Made by a program: the position numbers and the translations under genes
Shown here: in pieces, positions 50,512 through 62,075 of the stretch
Numbering within the stretch: position 1 is the stretch's first letter
How the letters are laid out: each line of letters opens with the position of its first letter
Assembly (NCBI GenBank): GCA_030407315.1
Contig: JALQPE010000094.1
Coordinates: 1-62,311, forward strand
Reading direction: 5' to 3'
Source of the DNA: Asparagopsis taxiformis
Lineage: Eukaryota; Rhodophyta; Florideophyceae; Bonnemaisoniales; Bonnemaisoniaceae
Length of the DNA stretch: 62,311 bases
The notes under the pieces: generated by a model
The model's input: the letters and a program-made list of their open reading frames with translations, nothing else
Told to the model about the DNA's origin: nothing
Databases searched by the model: none

Positions 50512-51479
50512 ATGGTTACGACTCGCAGTACCGATGCTAACACCCCGCGGCCCGCCGGCTCTGCTGGAGGTGGAGCGAGAACCCTTCGCAGGGCGCTCCC
50601 TCCCTCGTCGGGGCCGGTGCGCCGCCAGCGACGGAAGCGTCCGTCGCGCCCGCCCCATCCGTGAGGGCGGGAGAAGCCGTTGCTTCGCAGGCCGTCGCCT
50701 CTTCGTCTCTCGCCCGATGGCTCCGTCTCGCCTGGTGGCTTCCGTGACGCCTGCCGAGGCTGCTAGGGCCGTCGCCCCACGTGATGATGACGCAACGGCG
50801 TCCGACTCGGGGAATTCGTCACCCATCATTCCGGATGCCGCGGCCCCTTCGATGGGTGTAGCCGCGATGGCAGCGGCCGCTCGTTCGCGTCGTGCTGTGG
50901 CGGCGGCCCGCACGGGCGTGCCTCGTCGTGATGGCTCGCCGCGTTCTCCTCGCCAGGACCCCTCGCCGGAGGGTGGTGACCCCGTTGGGACAGTCGGCAC
51001 CGCCTCACGTGGCGGTGCGGCGCTAAACGTAGGCGTCCTGACCCACGCGTGGGCTGCGTTGCCCCGCGGGTATCACGGATGATCTCGCCACGGATGAGAG
51101 ATACGTTGCCAGAGATCGTCTGGACGCCCGCGCGGTCGTCGACTATATGCGTTCCGCCGAAGATACGTGGGGGCGAGCAGCCGGGCGTCGTTTCGCCAAC
51201 GGGCCGCCGGGATCGGAACGTTACCAGATCCCGGCGTCGATACGTTGCGACCGCTCGTGGTTGCGTGACGTCAACGACGCGATCTACGTCGACCGTATGG
51301 ACGCATACTTATGGAAGGGGACGCCCGAGGAACCGCCGTTCATCTCGGTGGCGTCCGTATTCGTATGTCCGCGGACACTTTCCGAAAGGCAACGTGCCGA
51401 ATGGAAGACTGCTCTTTCGTTGAGCGTCATCTCCAAAGCGTCGTGTCGTACGATGACCACTTCGCTCTCCGCCACGTGA
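50512..51479 (+). pseudogene. Antisense protein A of gypsy element 2 (frame-broken)
   Basis: A likely start at 50512 (MVTTRSTDANTPRPAG) resembles the internal Met of element 1's protein A. A Ser/Ala/Pro/Arg-rich N-terminal region passes through a second frame (50640 to about 51060). The conserved C-terminal domain is in a third frame from about 51065: ITDDLATDERYVARDRL, then EDTWGRAAGRRF, ERYQIPASIRCDRSW and DAIYVDRMDAYLW, aligning with 10080-9920 of element 1. Two frame breaks make this copy inactive as read. An upstream ATG at 50368 would add a hydrophobic segment, but I think that is leader sequence. Confidence 0.65.
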
Positions 51480-52751
51480 ACGCGGACGACTATCGTGTGT
51501 CGCACGCGTCAGCTCCGTGGGTCGTCCCGAGCGAGCTCTACTTCCCGCCGTTGCCGGATGTAGTAGAGGAGTTTCCGTACCCCCGTGGGTCGTCCACGTT
51601 ATTACCACGCGTGGTACATTATTTCACCGATGCCGTGAAGGACGCGCCTGCCCCCGTGAAGGAACGTTTCCTCATGGCCGTGGACATCGAACACGCAGCG
51701 ATGCTCGCGTGCTCGCTGTTCGTGGAACGTCGTGTGTTCGGGCGCGCGTGCCTGCTGCCGGAGTCCACGTTGGACTTCCTGGCCGATTACGAGATGCTTC
51801 GTGCAATCCCGGTGGACGGTTCCGACACGTTTGTCTCCGTCACCAGCGCGTTGGCTGAGGTTCGCGGGCGCCCTTGCGTTGGGGCCGAGTATCGGGTTAT
51901 ACGTCCCGATTACGCAAGCGGCGATAACCAGGAGTTCGTCTCCGTTCGTAGCGATGGGGCTTACGTGCCGCGGGTCGCTTCCCGTTCCGAACGCCGTCGT
52001 GGCAATCGTGCCGGTTATTTCGGCGGCCTCGGGGGCAACGAGCGCCCCCGAGGGACGCGTTCTGGCCGTCGTGGCCATCAAAACGAAGCGCCGCGTGCGC
52101 CGGATCCTCGAGAGATCGTGCCACGCGAGGCTACGGAAGGGGGCAACGTTGCCCAGGTCGGTCGTCCGAATGTGGCCACGCCCGGCCGAACGCGCGCCAC
52201 GCTTCGTTAGCCTGGACGACCGCGTCTCCGATGAGGATGCCCGTCGGCTTCTCGGTACGTCGATGTCCGCTCCGCCTCGTGCGGACGGCTGGGTTATCCG
52301 TTCCCTCATCTCGTCCGTGGCTCGCGCAGCCGAAGAGTTCAGGGCCCAGACGTTGGACCTGACTGCCCGCTTGGCAACGGAACGCGCGATTTCGGAGCGT
52401 CTCGCCGCGGCGACTCGTAGTTACGCGCCGCCCGTTGGCGTTCGTAATGAACCGTACGGTTACGCGAGTGGCGGCGGCTTCGGCGACCCCGTCGGGTATG
52501 GTCACGCAGCGGCGTACCTGCCACGCGACCCGCTCCGGCGCGCCCTTCGGATACGCGCAGTCACGGGACTGCGGATCCTTACGCTAGGGATCCCGCGTCT
52601 CGTCGAGAGCGAGCCCCCGTGGTCACGCAGACCGTCGATCCGTACGCGCCGGGCTTCGTTCAGCCCAGTCGCAGCCGCAGCCAGCGACGATAGCCGCGGC
52701 GAAGGCCCTGGTCCGTATGACCCTGCGGGCAAGCGTTCTCGTCGCTACTAG
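51311..52751 (+). pseudogene. Antisense protein B of gypsy element 2 (one frame break)
   Basis: The frame 51311-52210 carries the conserved region of protein B: VNADDYRVSH, VVHYFTDAVKDAPAPVKERF, then FVERRVFGRACLL and IPVDGSDTF. It then has an Arg/Gly-rich stretch. Near 52195 the reading moves to the frame ending at 52751 (FVSLDDRVSDEDARRLL, DGWVIRSLISSVARAAEEF, then LTARLATERAISERLAA coiled coil, then a disordered Tyr/Gly/Arg-rich tail). The order matches ORFs 9819-8476 plus 8545-7994 of element 1, which confirms that those are one protein. It partly overlaps the end of gene A. Confidence 0.7.
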
Positions 52752-54750
52752 GTCGTTCCTAGGTTAGTTCGTAGGCCACGTCGGCTCTAGCATCGTATTG
52801 CTTCGTAAACTTCGTCTTGTTTCTTTGCGTAATCGCATGGCTCCGTTGAGCTTCGTAATTTGCGTTTGGCAGGTCGTCTGCAGCAGAGGAGGGGTTTAGC
52901 GTTAAGCCCCTCCCCACAATTTTTTTTTTGTGGCGTCTACCCCGTCGGGTGTCGTATGGCTTACGTAGCCCGTGCTTCGAGTTCGCGGCGGCGCGTGCCC
53001 GTTGGCAGGTTCGTAACACACGCAAATTATTCGGCAAAGCGGCGGCGCGTAGCGGCGGCTTTTCACTGCGAGTGGTACGTTAACCTCGATCTTAGAGCCC
53101 GTTGGCGTGCGTATCATTTAGTAACTAACTCGAAAATCGTTTCCGCCGTCGTTTCTCGTTCGGATAACCCCGTCGGGTGTCGAATTTCGTTGAGCATTCG
53201 AGCTCCTTAGCGCGTAGCACATCGGTGCCAATTTTAATTTGCTCCGATGAGCTGGGCGAAAAATTTCGTCGAACGTCAGACCGACGCGCGTGTGAGTCGG
53301 TTTGACGTTCTACGCCGTGGCGTGTACGCAGTAATTCGTCGCAGTACGTTGCGGTTTCGTTGACGACGTGGTGGCCGGCGGGCTTGGCTTTTCGTATAGC
53401 CGTTGACGTCATTAGCGCCGTCGCGCTTCGCGTTGCCGCGGCTTCACGTTGGCCAGTGGCGTTATCATTTTGTAACTATCTCGGAATTCGTTTCCGCCGT
53501 CGTTCCTCGTGCGGATAACCCCGTCGGGTGTCGAATTCGTTGAGCATTCGAGCTCTCTGGCACGTAGCACGTCGGTGCCAATTTTAATTCGCTCCGGTGA
53601 GCTGGACGGAAAATTCGCTAAGCGTCAGGCCGACTCGCGCGTGAGTTGGCTTGACGTTTCACGCCGTTGCGTGTACGCGGCAGTGCGTCGTGGTGCGTCG
53701 CGGTTCCGTAGACAACGTCTTTGCCGGCGGGCTTGGCTTTTCGTATAGCCGTTACACCGTTAGCGCCGTCGCGCTTCACGTTCCCGCGGCTTCACGTTAG
53801 CCGGTGGCGCAATCGTTGCGCTAGTCCGCTTCGTGTGGTGGCGTCGTTCGCCGCGGCGTCCGAGGAGCGTTTCGTTAGCTCATCGTTATGTGGTGCGACG
53901 TGCACCTGGGCATACGTAATGCTCGCCCTCTACGCCGTTGCGTATTCCGTTTATTCGACTTGCGAACCCGACGGGGACGCGATTGACGCAGTCGCTTCGC
54001 ATGCCCGCGGGCGTTTGAGGCTGTTACGTGAGCCAACTTTTCGTCGGCTTGTTGCCTTCAGCTGTGCCGTTTACGTTGGCTACCAGCTTGTACGCCGTTG
54101 CGTATTCGTGTTTCGTTACGTGCGTTCGACTGGCCGGCGGGCTTTTCGCTTTCGCGCGTCGTTCGTTATGCCCGCGTGGCAGGACACCGTTGTGTCGTTC
54201 CGTGGTTGCCGTACGTGGCTACCGCGTTCGGCGTCGTGCCTCACGATGGCGATACGGTTCGCCGTCCTTCGTCGCGGCCTCGTTGGCTCGTCGTTCGCAC
54301 GCTTTACTCGCGCGCTTCGTGCGCTGAGACCCGTTGGTCTAATTCGTCGGCTAACGTATAGCTTCGTTCCGCTTCGTGCGGGACGTTTCGTAATGAGGCC
54401 GTTGCCATCTTCGCCAGGGACGCGTCCGTCCTACGTCGTTTCTCCGCCTTCCGGCGTCACGTTGCCGTTAGCTCGCGAGCTGTTTGGCGTTGACCTCGTT
54501 GGTCGATGCGACTCGTTGTCAGCGGCTGTCCACGGGGACGTACGATGGCTCACGTGACATGCCGAAATTACGAAATTTTCGGGGCACGCGTGTCCCGAGA
54601 TTTGGCCGGATTAGCGCACTGTAATCGGCCCGATTTTTCGTACCGTGCGTCCATGGCCCGCTGGCCCAAGTATAATTTTTCGCGCGAAAAATCTGACGTG
54701 TTGTCCGTCCGTGGCCCGTGGTGTCGTCGTCACCTTTGCCCGTGGGACGG
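52752..54750. other. Long spacer of element 2 between pol and antisense genes
   Basis: About 2 kb, CG-rich, with chance ORFs on both strands (such as 53721-54557) that have no domain and run through duplicated DNA. It contains the 351-bp tandem duplication. Confidence 0.5.
53107..53815. repeat. 351-bp tandem duplication
   Basis: Two adjacent diverged copies with a 351-bp offset; for example TTCCGCCGTC at 53141 and 53492, and GATAACCCCGTCGGGTGTCG in both. Each contains GTAGCAC-TCGGTGCCAATT. Confidence 0.88.
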
Positions 54751-55395
54751 TCAACACTGTCGAGCCAGTCGTGGCTCTTCACATCGTGTGAATCGTCCGC
54801 GCGTGGACTCGTCGTCCAATCTTTCGTTGGCGCTCGTGCCTCCACCAACGTATGGTGTCGAAAACGAAAAGAGCGACGGCTCTAGCACGCATCGCGCCCC
54901 CCCCACGCAAGGGTGGACGTCCCGGCCACTCGTTGTGCCTTCGCTTCTCGTTCGTGCGGCTCGTCGCCTTCGTTTGTTGCATCGTGCAACGTCGCGCACG
55001 CGTGCGCTTAACCCGACGCTCGTGTGCGTTTTCGGGGGCCGTCGTGGCCTTTCACGTTGTTGCTCGTCGCACGCGTGCGAAGTATCGAGAGACGCTCTCT
55101 TCAGATACGTTCCGGCGGGTTCCCACGTAGGGTTACGATACCCGACCCACTTCACGAGGAAGTCTAACGTTCCGTCATCGTTTACGCGATGGTTGAGTAG
55201 GTCGTCTACTACATACGCCGGACCGTCGCGGTTCTTGTCGAGGTCTGCCTCGGTGGCATCGTATGGCTCCGGCGGGGGCGCGTTCGCCGGCGTTGGCGCG
55301 TACGCAACGCGGTCCGAGTTGACACGTTCAACTACGTCTCCTCGTTGGATGACGAACGTTCGTACGTCGTTACGTAGTACGCGGAACGGTCCCAA
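54751..55395 (-). pseudogene. Pol C-terminus of element 2 with chromodomain
   Basis: After the integrase GPF/Y-like module (MGPFRVLRNDVRTFVIQR) a chromodomain reads YVVDDLLNHRV, DFLVKWVGYRNPTWEP. This matches that of element 1 (YPIDDLIDYV, FLVKWYGYRKPTW). The following about 130 residues, to 54751, are Arg-rich and may be out of frame. Confidence 0.8.
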
Positions 55396-56527
55396 CGCGT
55401 GGTTGCCGAGCTTCGTGCCCTTCGTGGTCCCGTCCGTCGGGTCGATGAATACGTATTCTCCCGCGCGGATGTTTCGATTCGAGACACGGACTCGCTTGTC
55501 GAAATTTCGTTTATAACGTGCCTGCGCGGCCTCAGCGTTCGATACGCGTTATCCATCGTTGTGGCGAGCTCACGAACGTAAGTGGCTCGCCCTCCCCCGT
55601 CGGGTAGTTCGCGGTTCGTTACCGACGTGTGTAGCGCCAACGGTGGCGGTGGATTCGTGAGAATCAAATCGAAGGGCGTCGTGCCCGTGCTCGAATGCAC
55701 ATGCGTGTTGTACGCAAACGTTAACGCCGATGCGTATCGATCCCAGTCGTTCTGGTTTTCGTTCACGTAATTGCGCAGCATCGCCAGGATCGTCCTGTTG
55801 TAGCGCTCCACCTGCCCGTTCGTTTGGGGTGGTACGTCGACGTAAAGACGTTCGTTACGCCAATCTCGTTGCAGACGCGCTGGAAAAACTTAGCAGCGAA
55901 CTGCTTTCCGTTATCGCTTATGAGCGTCCGTGGGGGTCCATACGAGAAGACCCACGCGTTGACGAACGCGCTCGCCACGTTGGCGGAATCGATATTTCGT
56001 AGAGGTACGACTCTAGTCAGCTTCGTGAAGCGGTCCGTTATCACGAGGATAAATCGGTTACCACGCGTGGTCTTCGTAGCGGACCTAGTATGTCGATACA
56101 TAGGTCTCGCAGCGGCTCCGTAGCCGGAAATAAACGTAACGGGTTCGTCCGTTTGCGAAGCTTCACGCGGTTCTTCGCACATCCAACGCAGTTTTCGTAC
56201 CGTTGCGTGGATGTCGGCGGCCATCGCGGGCCAGTAGTACGTCCTCCGTAGGGTATAGTACATACGCGTTTGCCCGGGATGTCCAGCGAGGACGTGGTGG
56301 TGCGTTAACTCCAGCAGCCGCGGCCGTAACGAAGCCGGCACAACGATTTGTGTACGTTCCTCATCGTGAGGGTTCCGGCGTCGGAGTAGGCCATCGTGGC
56401 CTTCGAAGAATGCAGCGTCCTGCGTCTCGGACTGTCGTGTCAGTATCGTTTGACAGAACGCGTCCTCGCGTTGAGCTTCGATAAGCTCGTCCCTCGTAAT
56501 GGGAAGCTGAACGTCAGCTGGTGGCAC
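55332..56527 (-). pseudogene. Integrase of element 2
   Basis: The frame 56527-55763 holds the zinc-domain His pair (HHHVLAGHPGQ). The Cys part is disrupted (a frame change in the region reading VRKLRWMCEEP). It continues with ITDRFTKLTRVVPL and LISDNGKQF (second Asp). The frame 55811-55332 continues with MERYNRTILAML, holding the catalytic Glu. There are at least three frame breaks, including one between the Asp and Glu near 55800. Confidence 0.88.
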
Positions 56528-57700
56528 GCGTGCCGAATCGTCTTCGCAGCGCGCTGTTCGTCGAGGAAATCCGGTTCCTCGTCAAGAACGTCATCGAGCG
56601 ACGCGTCGCGGTTGAACTCGAGGCCATCGTGGCCAGCCGTCGTGGCTGATGTTCGTTCACACGAGTCTCGTTCGACGGGTCGTCGTGACCCCTGGCATTC
56701 GTTGCCTTTTTACGTACGGACGTCGTTCGTCCTTGCCCATTTCGTGTGGGTTGTCGCCGACTGCGAGTCGTCACGAGGACCGCGTCCCCGTACGATGGTA
56801 CGTCATCGTCGACGGGTCGACCGTCGTCATACGTAGATATCACACGTGATAAAGCGTCAGGTACCTGGTGCACGCGCCCAGGCCTGTACGTGACTTCGAA
56901 ATCGAATTCGGCAACGCGTAGCCTCCATCGTAGTAGTCGTCCGGACGCGTCCGTTAACGTCATCAGCCAACGTAAGGCTTCGTGATCCGTACGTACGGTA
57001 AATCGTTGACCCTCTACGTAGGGTCGGAGCGACGTTATCGCCCAGACGACGGAGTGTAACACTCGCGCTCGGTCGCCGAGTAACCACGTTCGGTTTCGTT
57101 AAGGGTCTTCGACCAGTACCCAATCGGCACCCATTCGTTGGGCTTATCTTCGTTCTGCTGCTGGAGCAACGTAGCTCCCAGCTGATACGCCGACGCGTCG
57201 GTATCGATCATGAACGGACGTCCCGCCTTCGGAAGGTGCAATACTGGTGGCGACACCAGTATTGTCTTCAACGTTTCGAACGCATTCGTTTGCGCGTCCG
57301 TTGGGTTCGTCCAATCGGGGGAAGCGTCCTTCTTCAACATCGTGTTGAGTGGCCGAGCGATCTCGGCATACGCCTTTACGAAACGGCGGTAAACGTTGGC
57401 CGCGCCCAAAAACGATCGACATTGCGTCTTGTCGCGTGGGAACGTAGCCGTACGAAAGGCTTCCTTGTTCCGTGCTGCGACGTGCAGCTTCCCTGGGGTA
57501 ATCACGTGCCCCAGGTAGTCAACTCGTGGTTGAAAGAACGAGCACTTCGTGAGCTTTAACGTTACTCCCGCTGCGCGTAGCAGGGAAAGCACCTGGTCAA
57601 CGTGACCCAGGTGAGACTCGAGGTCTTTCGAAAAGACGATTACGTCGTCTAAGTAGACCAGGCACGATTGCCAACGTACTCCGGAGAGGATGATGTCCAA
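56514..57700 (-). pseudogene. RT C-terminal part and RNase H of element 2
   Basis: The frame 57700-57035 begins at the RT palm with LVYLDDVIVFSKDL (YLDD box). It continues through the connection (DYLGHVITPGKLH) into RNase H (MIDTDASAYQLGATLL; ERGYSATEREC). A frame break near 57060 leads to 57062-56514 (FTVRTDHEALRWLM). Beyond about 56800 the second frame becomes an Arg/Thr-rich linker that is probably shifted again. Confidence 0.9.
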
Positions 57701-58860
57701 CGTCCGCTGAAACGTAGCGGGGCATTTCGTAGCCCGAATGGCATTCGCACGTAGCGATACGTTCCCATGAAAGACGTAAACGTTGTCTTATCACGGTCCT
57801 CGGCGGAGACGGGCACTTGCCAGTAACCGGCGTTACAATCGAGTGTCGTGAAGATGGCGGCGTCGCCCAACGAATCGAGGCAATCTTCCATACGAGGAAG
57901 CGGGTACGAATCAGCGATCGTTTTCGCGTTCAAACGCCTGTAATCGACACAGAAACGTAAGGATCCGTCCTTCTTCGGCACCAACACGATTGGTGACGCC
58001 CATTCGCTGGACGCGGGTTCGATAACCCCTTCGTTGAGCATCTTCGTGATCTGCTCCTCGGCTATCGTACGTAAAGCCGGACCCTGACGATAGGGCATTG
58101 AACGTATGGGCCGCGTGCCCGGTTCGAGTTCGATTCGATGCTCCGTAGCATTGATTTCGCCGAGGCGTCCGCTCGTCCACATTGACGAATGTGTAGCTAG
58201 CATCTCGTTGATGCGCTTTCGTAAATCCTCGTCGTCGAGGTGCGACAAATCGATTGTCGACTGCCAATCCGTGGCGGGGTCGTTCCCCTTTTCGTTGACC
58301 AACGGGTCTGGCGTTTCGTCGCCCAACCCGTTCGTATTTGTCCGCGTCGTCGCGTCGACTAGCGGTAGGTTCAAAACCTTCGCGAGGGCTTCGCCGCCCT
58401 CACGCTTGAGTGGGACGATTCCCAACGGGGAGCGTACCGCGTACGCAATCGTTGCGCCTTTCGGCAATTCGCGGTCCTTCTTCGTGAAGTTCGACACGAT
58501 GATAGAGAACGTCTCTCTCGGTCCTACGTCGACCACTCCGTTGGCTATGCGCAGCCCATGCCGAATTGCACCGACGCTTTCGGTTCGAGGAACACGAGTC
58601 CGGTCGCGTCCGTCGTCACGTTGACGGTCCGTTGCGACATCGCCGGTACACGCGGTGTACTTCGTCAGGCGAACCGAGAACGTTCGGCTCGGCCTATTCG
58701 AGGCCGCGTTACGCTCGCGGCGTTTCGGGGTTCCACGTTTGGATTCGTCTCTTCCCCCTCCTCGTACGGAGTCGTCGTATCGCCCTCCGCGATAATGGGT
58801 ATCGTATCCCCCCGATGGAGGTCGATGGTCTGTGCGCTCGACAGCGTATAGCATCGACAT
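57649..58860 (-). pseudogene. Reverse transcriptase N-terminal part of element 2
   Basis: From about 58500 the frame encodes the PR-RT linker (FSIIVSNFTKKDRELPKG, like element 1), then RT: SEWASPIVLVPKKDG, RFCVDYRRLN, FTTLDCNAGYWQVP with the first catalytic Asp, and MPFGLRNAP. The frame is lost near 57720; the palm continues in the next entry. The first about 100 residues (Arg/Gly-rich) are probably out of frame with the protease. Confidence 0.9.
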
Positions 58861-59651
58861 GCTTCGACATGAACGACGTGCCCATTATAACGGGAACAGC
58901 CAGCGTGTTGGCTACGAAGAATTTTACGCGGAACAGCGAGTTCCCCAACCTGACACGAAGCAGGATGGCGCCTTCGATAGGCAAACGTCGCCCGTTGGGC
59001 GTCTCCGAGCTTCGGTAGCTCTTCGTCACGTAGACAGCGGTCGACCCAGTCGTAGGGTAGTAAACTTGTTCGTATCAAGTTGTAGCCGCTGCACGTATCC
59101 ATCGCGATGGTAATCGCCTCATCACGTTGAGGTCTAGTCCGATCGTTCCGGACACGATATAATGCTTCGACGCAAGTAGGCACGTATGCCCGTCGAGGAC
59201 CAACGGTTCGGTCCTGACCGGCGCGCGGTCTACGTCTTCGCTAGCGGTTCGTCGCTTCACGTGTGAGCCCGTATGGCTTCTTTTGCGTCGACACGCTTCG
59301 TATAAGCCGCGTGTTTGGCTTTCTCGCGCTCGGAAGCGTCGTGCTTCCGGGTAGCGCGTCTCGCTCGTCTGCGAGGCTTCCTCTTCGTGTGAGGTTCGTT
59401 TGTCCCGTCGGACTTCGTTTCTTCCCCACGTCGGGTGTCGTGTGACTCGAGTTGGCCTTCGCGTCCGTGAGCTTTACGTACTCTCGTTCATCGGTGAGCC
59501 TGCGGGGACCCTCATCGACGTCGGTCGTCCCCCTTTTACGTAAGGGTTCAGGCGATGTGGGTGGCTCGTGACCTAACATCGCCTGGTCGTTTTCCCGGCG
59601 CGGGGCCGTTCGACCCGTCGTCGTCGTGAGCCCACGAAGCTCGTTCGTCAT
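58665..59651 (-). pseudogene. Protease region of element 2
   Basis: The active-site segment reads ITIAMDTCSGYNLIRTSLLP (forward 59065-59120), aligning with MVMDTGSGPSVIHERSLP of element 1; the usual DTG is DTC here. The strand-turn region continues in another frame (59029-58709: FFVANTLAVPVIMGTSFM, HVDAIRCRAHR), again matching element 1. Upstream pieces 59651-59241 and 59260-59075 are low-complexity linker plus LLASKHYIVSGTIG, the likely start of the protease fold. Inactive as read. Confidence 0.75.
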
Positions 59652-59926
59652 CGTGACTCGTTTTCCACCTCGAGTGGTTTTCGTCAGCGGAGGTCGTCAC
59701 GTAGACTTCCGCTGCGGCCATTACGCTGGCCATTTCGTTCGTTCTCCCACGGCGGGGGTCACGTCGGCATTACGAAAGTCGCCGCGGCGCCTGTCGAAGG
59801 CCTTCCCCCGTCACGATTGGGGTTTCGGAGTATCGTAGGCGGGCGGTGCCGTACCTCCGCGGGTCACGTTCCCGTCGCTCATCAGGTCGTTCCTGGTTAC
59901 GTTTGGCCATTCGTTGGCGGAAGTAC

Positions 59927-61976
59927 TCAGCCTGACGTGGGGTTGCTCTTCACGTGGAAGAGGTAGTACTTGTACGCGAAAAAGATCCGTTGATCTGGCG
60001 TCAGACGCGGACACGTAAACGTCGAGTGGCCATCTTCGCGGCATGACCAACACGACAGCGTCCAGTAATCATTCGGGATTACGGAGTGCGCCAATTGCGT
60101 CTGCTCGCTCGTGAGCTTCGGCACGTCCTCGCATGGACGGTTCAATCGAGCTTCGAGCTCGTCCGGCTTTTCGTTTGCCGTTTTCGTATCGTTGGGCGGC
60201 GGCCCGTTCGTGAAGAGGATCGCCTCCAAATTCTCGGCAACGTGAACCGCAGCGAGCGACACGTCGTCGTCGTCCCTCGCGGGGATGTTCGGGTTACCAT
60301 CGTGGTAACTGGGCTCGTTAGCCCGTTCATTACGTAAGTACGCGGACTCATCGTAGTCCGCGAACTTCCTCGACTCGTGGTCGGAAATAGCCAACGTAGG
60401 CTTCACCGGAACCGCACTTTCGGTTTCGCGGCTGACGCGACAGCTGCCGTACGTGCACGGAAGGTCGTTCCTTCGGCCGTCGCCAATCGTCTCACAACGG
60501 TGAGGTCGTTCCTCTCTCGTTCGGGGAGTGACCGGAGTCGTTCCGTCACGCTGCCCGCGTCGAGGGCAGCAACCCACGTACGTAGTGGTGAACGAGGAGT
60601 CGATCCGTAAACACGTAGTTACACGCCCGCGTGGCGGTGTCGAGTCTATCAGCGTACTGATTCTCGTCCTCGTTAGGACTCTGCGTGATCATCGTGACCT
60701 TTTCGTAGGCCTCCTGCAGCACGTCGTCTTGCAGGTATCGTTTGATCAACGCGTTGATTACGTGAGGCCACGAGAACCTCTTCGTCGGATCAGTCGTGAT
60801 CACACCAGTCGTACACTGGGAATCGTAGAACCGTCGGGCGTCCCCTTCGAGGAAGAAGTGCAGCGCACGTACTGCCACTCCCTCGCACACTCCGAGTGTG
60901 CTGAACCCATCACGTATTTGGGCGAGGAATCCGAGTAACGTAATCGGATTCCGGCGCGGAGAACGGCTTTAACGTAGGGAAAAGTCCCTCCAGCTCACGT
61001 TTGAGCTTATGTACGCTTTGACTCTCGTTCACGTAGAGATGTTCACGTACATCGTTAAGTCGGTACATGCGGTACGACACCACGTTCGCAAATGCGTCGA
61101 GCATTGTCGTGTGCTCTGCCAACGCGTGGCAAACGGGTCCGAGGGCGTTCCCTGGTAAGCGTACCGCGTCGGCACGTTCGTTTTCGTGGACTCGCGTGTC
61201 CGTCGTGCCGAACGTACCCAGCCACGGAATGTACGTTTCACGTGGCGGGGGAGCTCTCGTATCGAATTGCGCAGCTCGTGCTGCGTCCGCCGACCGCGCG
61301 TGGTCTGGCGTATCGTTAAAACGTAATTGCCTTCGTGGCGTCTCGTCGGGGTTGGCGATGGCTCGTTGCACTGTCGCCCCCCTTCCGTACGTTGTCGGGG
61401 TCGTCGGACCGGGTGTTGGTGGGTATCCTCCCGGAAACGGCCGGGGAGGATTGCGAGTTATAGGCGCGCGAGCCTTCGTAATTCGGATCGCTTCCGCTCG
61501 GCGGAGCGGAACGTCCGGCGACGATTTCGTTGAATACTACGACAAACGAGTCGAGTCTTCCCTCCACGGCGGAGAGGCGGTTTCGTAAATCTTCGTTTTC
61601 CCGTTCGAGGGTCGCTGAGCGTTCACGTAACGCACGAGCTTCGCGCTCCGAGACTCCGAGTCTCTGCCTTACGGCTTCGTCGACGGCCGCGTCGCTCGCC
61701 CTTTCGATGTGACCTCGAAGGTCTTCGTACAACACGTAGTGCCGTGGGAGTCACGTTCCCTTCGTTGAGCTGACCGCGCGTTGCGGGGTCCATACTCACG
61801 GACTCAAACGGGCTTACCGTACGTGGTAGCTGGCCGATCGCCTCGATATCCGGCGGGATAGATCGATCAGTCGCGAAGATCGCTTCTGCTGACAAGGCCA
61901 CGTCGGCTTCGGCGTCCGCTGACGTTGGCAACGGTTGCCTGGGCGACGCGCTGGAATTCGACACAGCGTAATTCAT
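59927..61976 (-). pseudogene. Gag of element 2 (frame-broken)
   Basis: Five overlapping frame pieces. 61976-61740 is the N-terminus (MNYAVSNSSASPRQPLP). 61735-61316 is a coiled coil (LGVSEREARALRERSATLE). 61371-60910 leads into the Gag core (VHKLKRELEGLFPTLKPF). 60890-60546 holds the core (RALHFFLEGDARRFYDS; LPSTRAA end). 60577-59927 ends with a CCHC knuckle CWSCREDGHSTFTC (forward 60018-60060). The knuckle spacing and the core motif FLEGD/EARRF match element 1. Confidence 0.88.
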
Positions 61977-62056
61977 AGACCGTCGTCTGTAGCACGTAGC
62001 TTTTCGTTAACGTAAAAGAGCTCAACCTCGTTGGTTGTCGTTATGCTCGTAGCAAC

Positions 62057-62074
62057 TTCTAGGTCGAGAGACCA
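62057..62074 (-). other. Primer-binding site of element 2
   Basis: On the - strand TGGTCTCTCGACCTAGAA, one base inside the LTR boundary. Identical to the element 1 site at 684-701. Confidence 0.85.
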
Positions 62075-62075
62075 G

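Noticed and set aside
53721..54557. 278-codon + strand ORF with hydrophobic stretches
   Set aside because: It overlaps the diverged 351-bp duplication, is full of Arg/Ser/Val from CGT/GTT words, has no domain and no counterpart in element 1. Long chance ORFs are expected in this CG-rich spacer.
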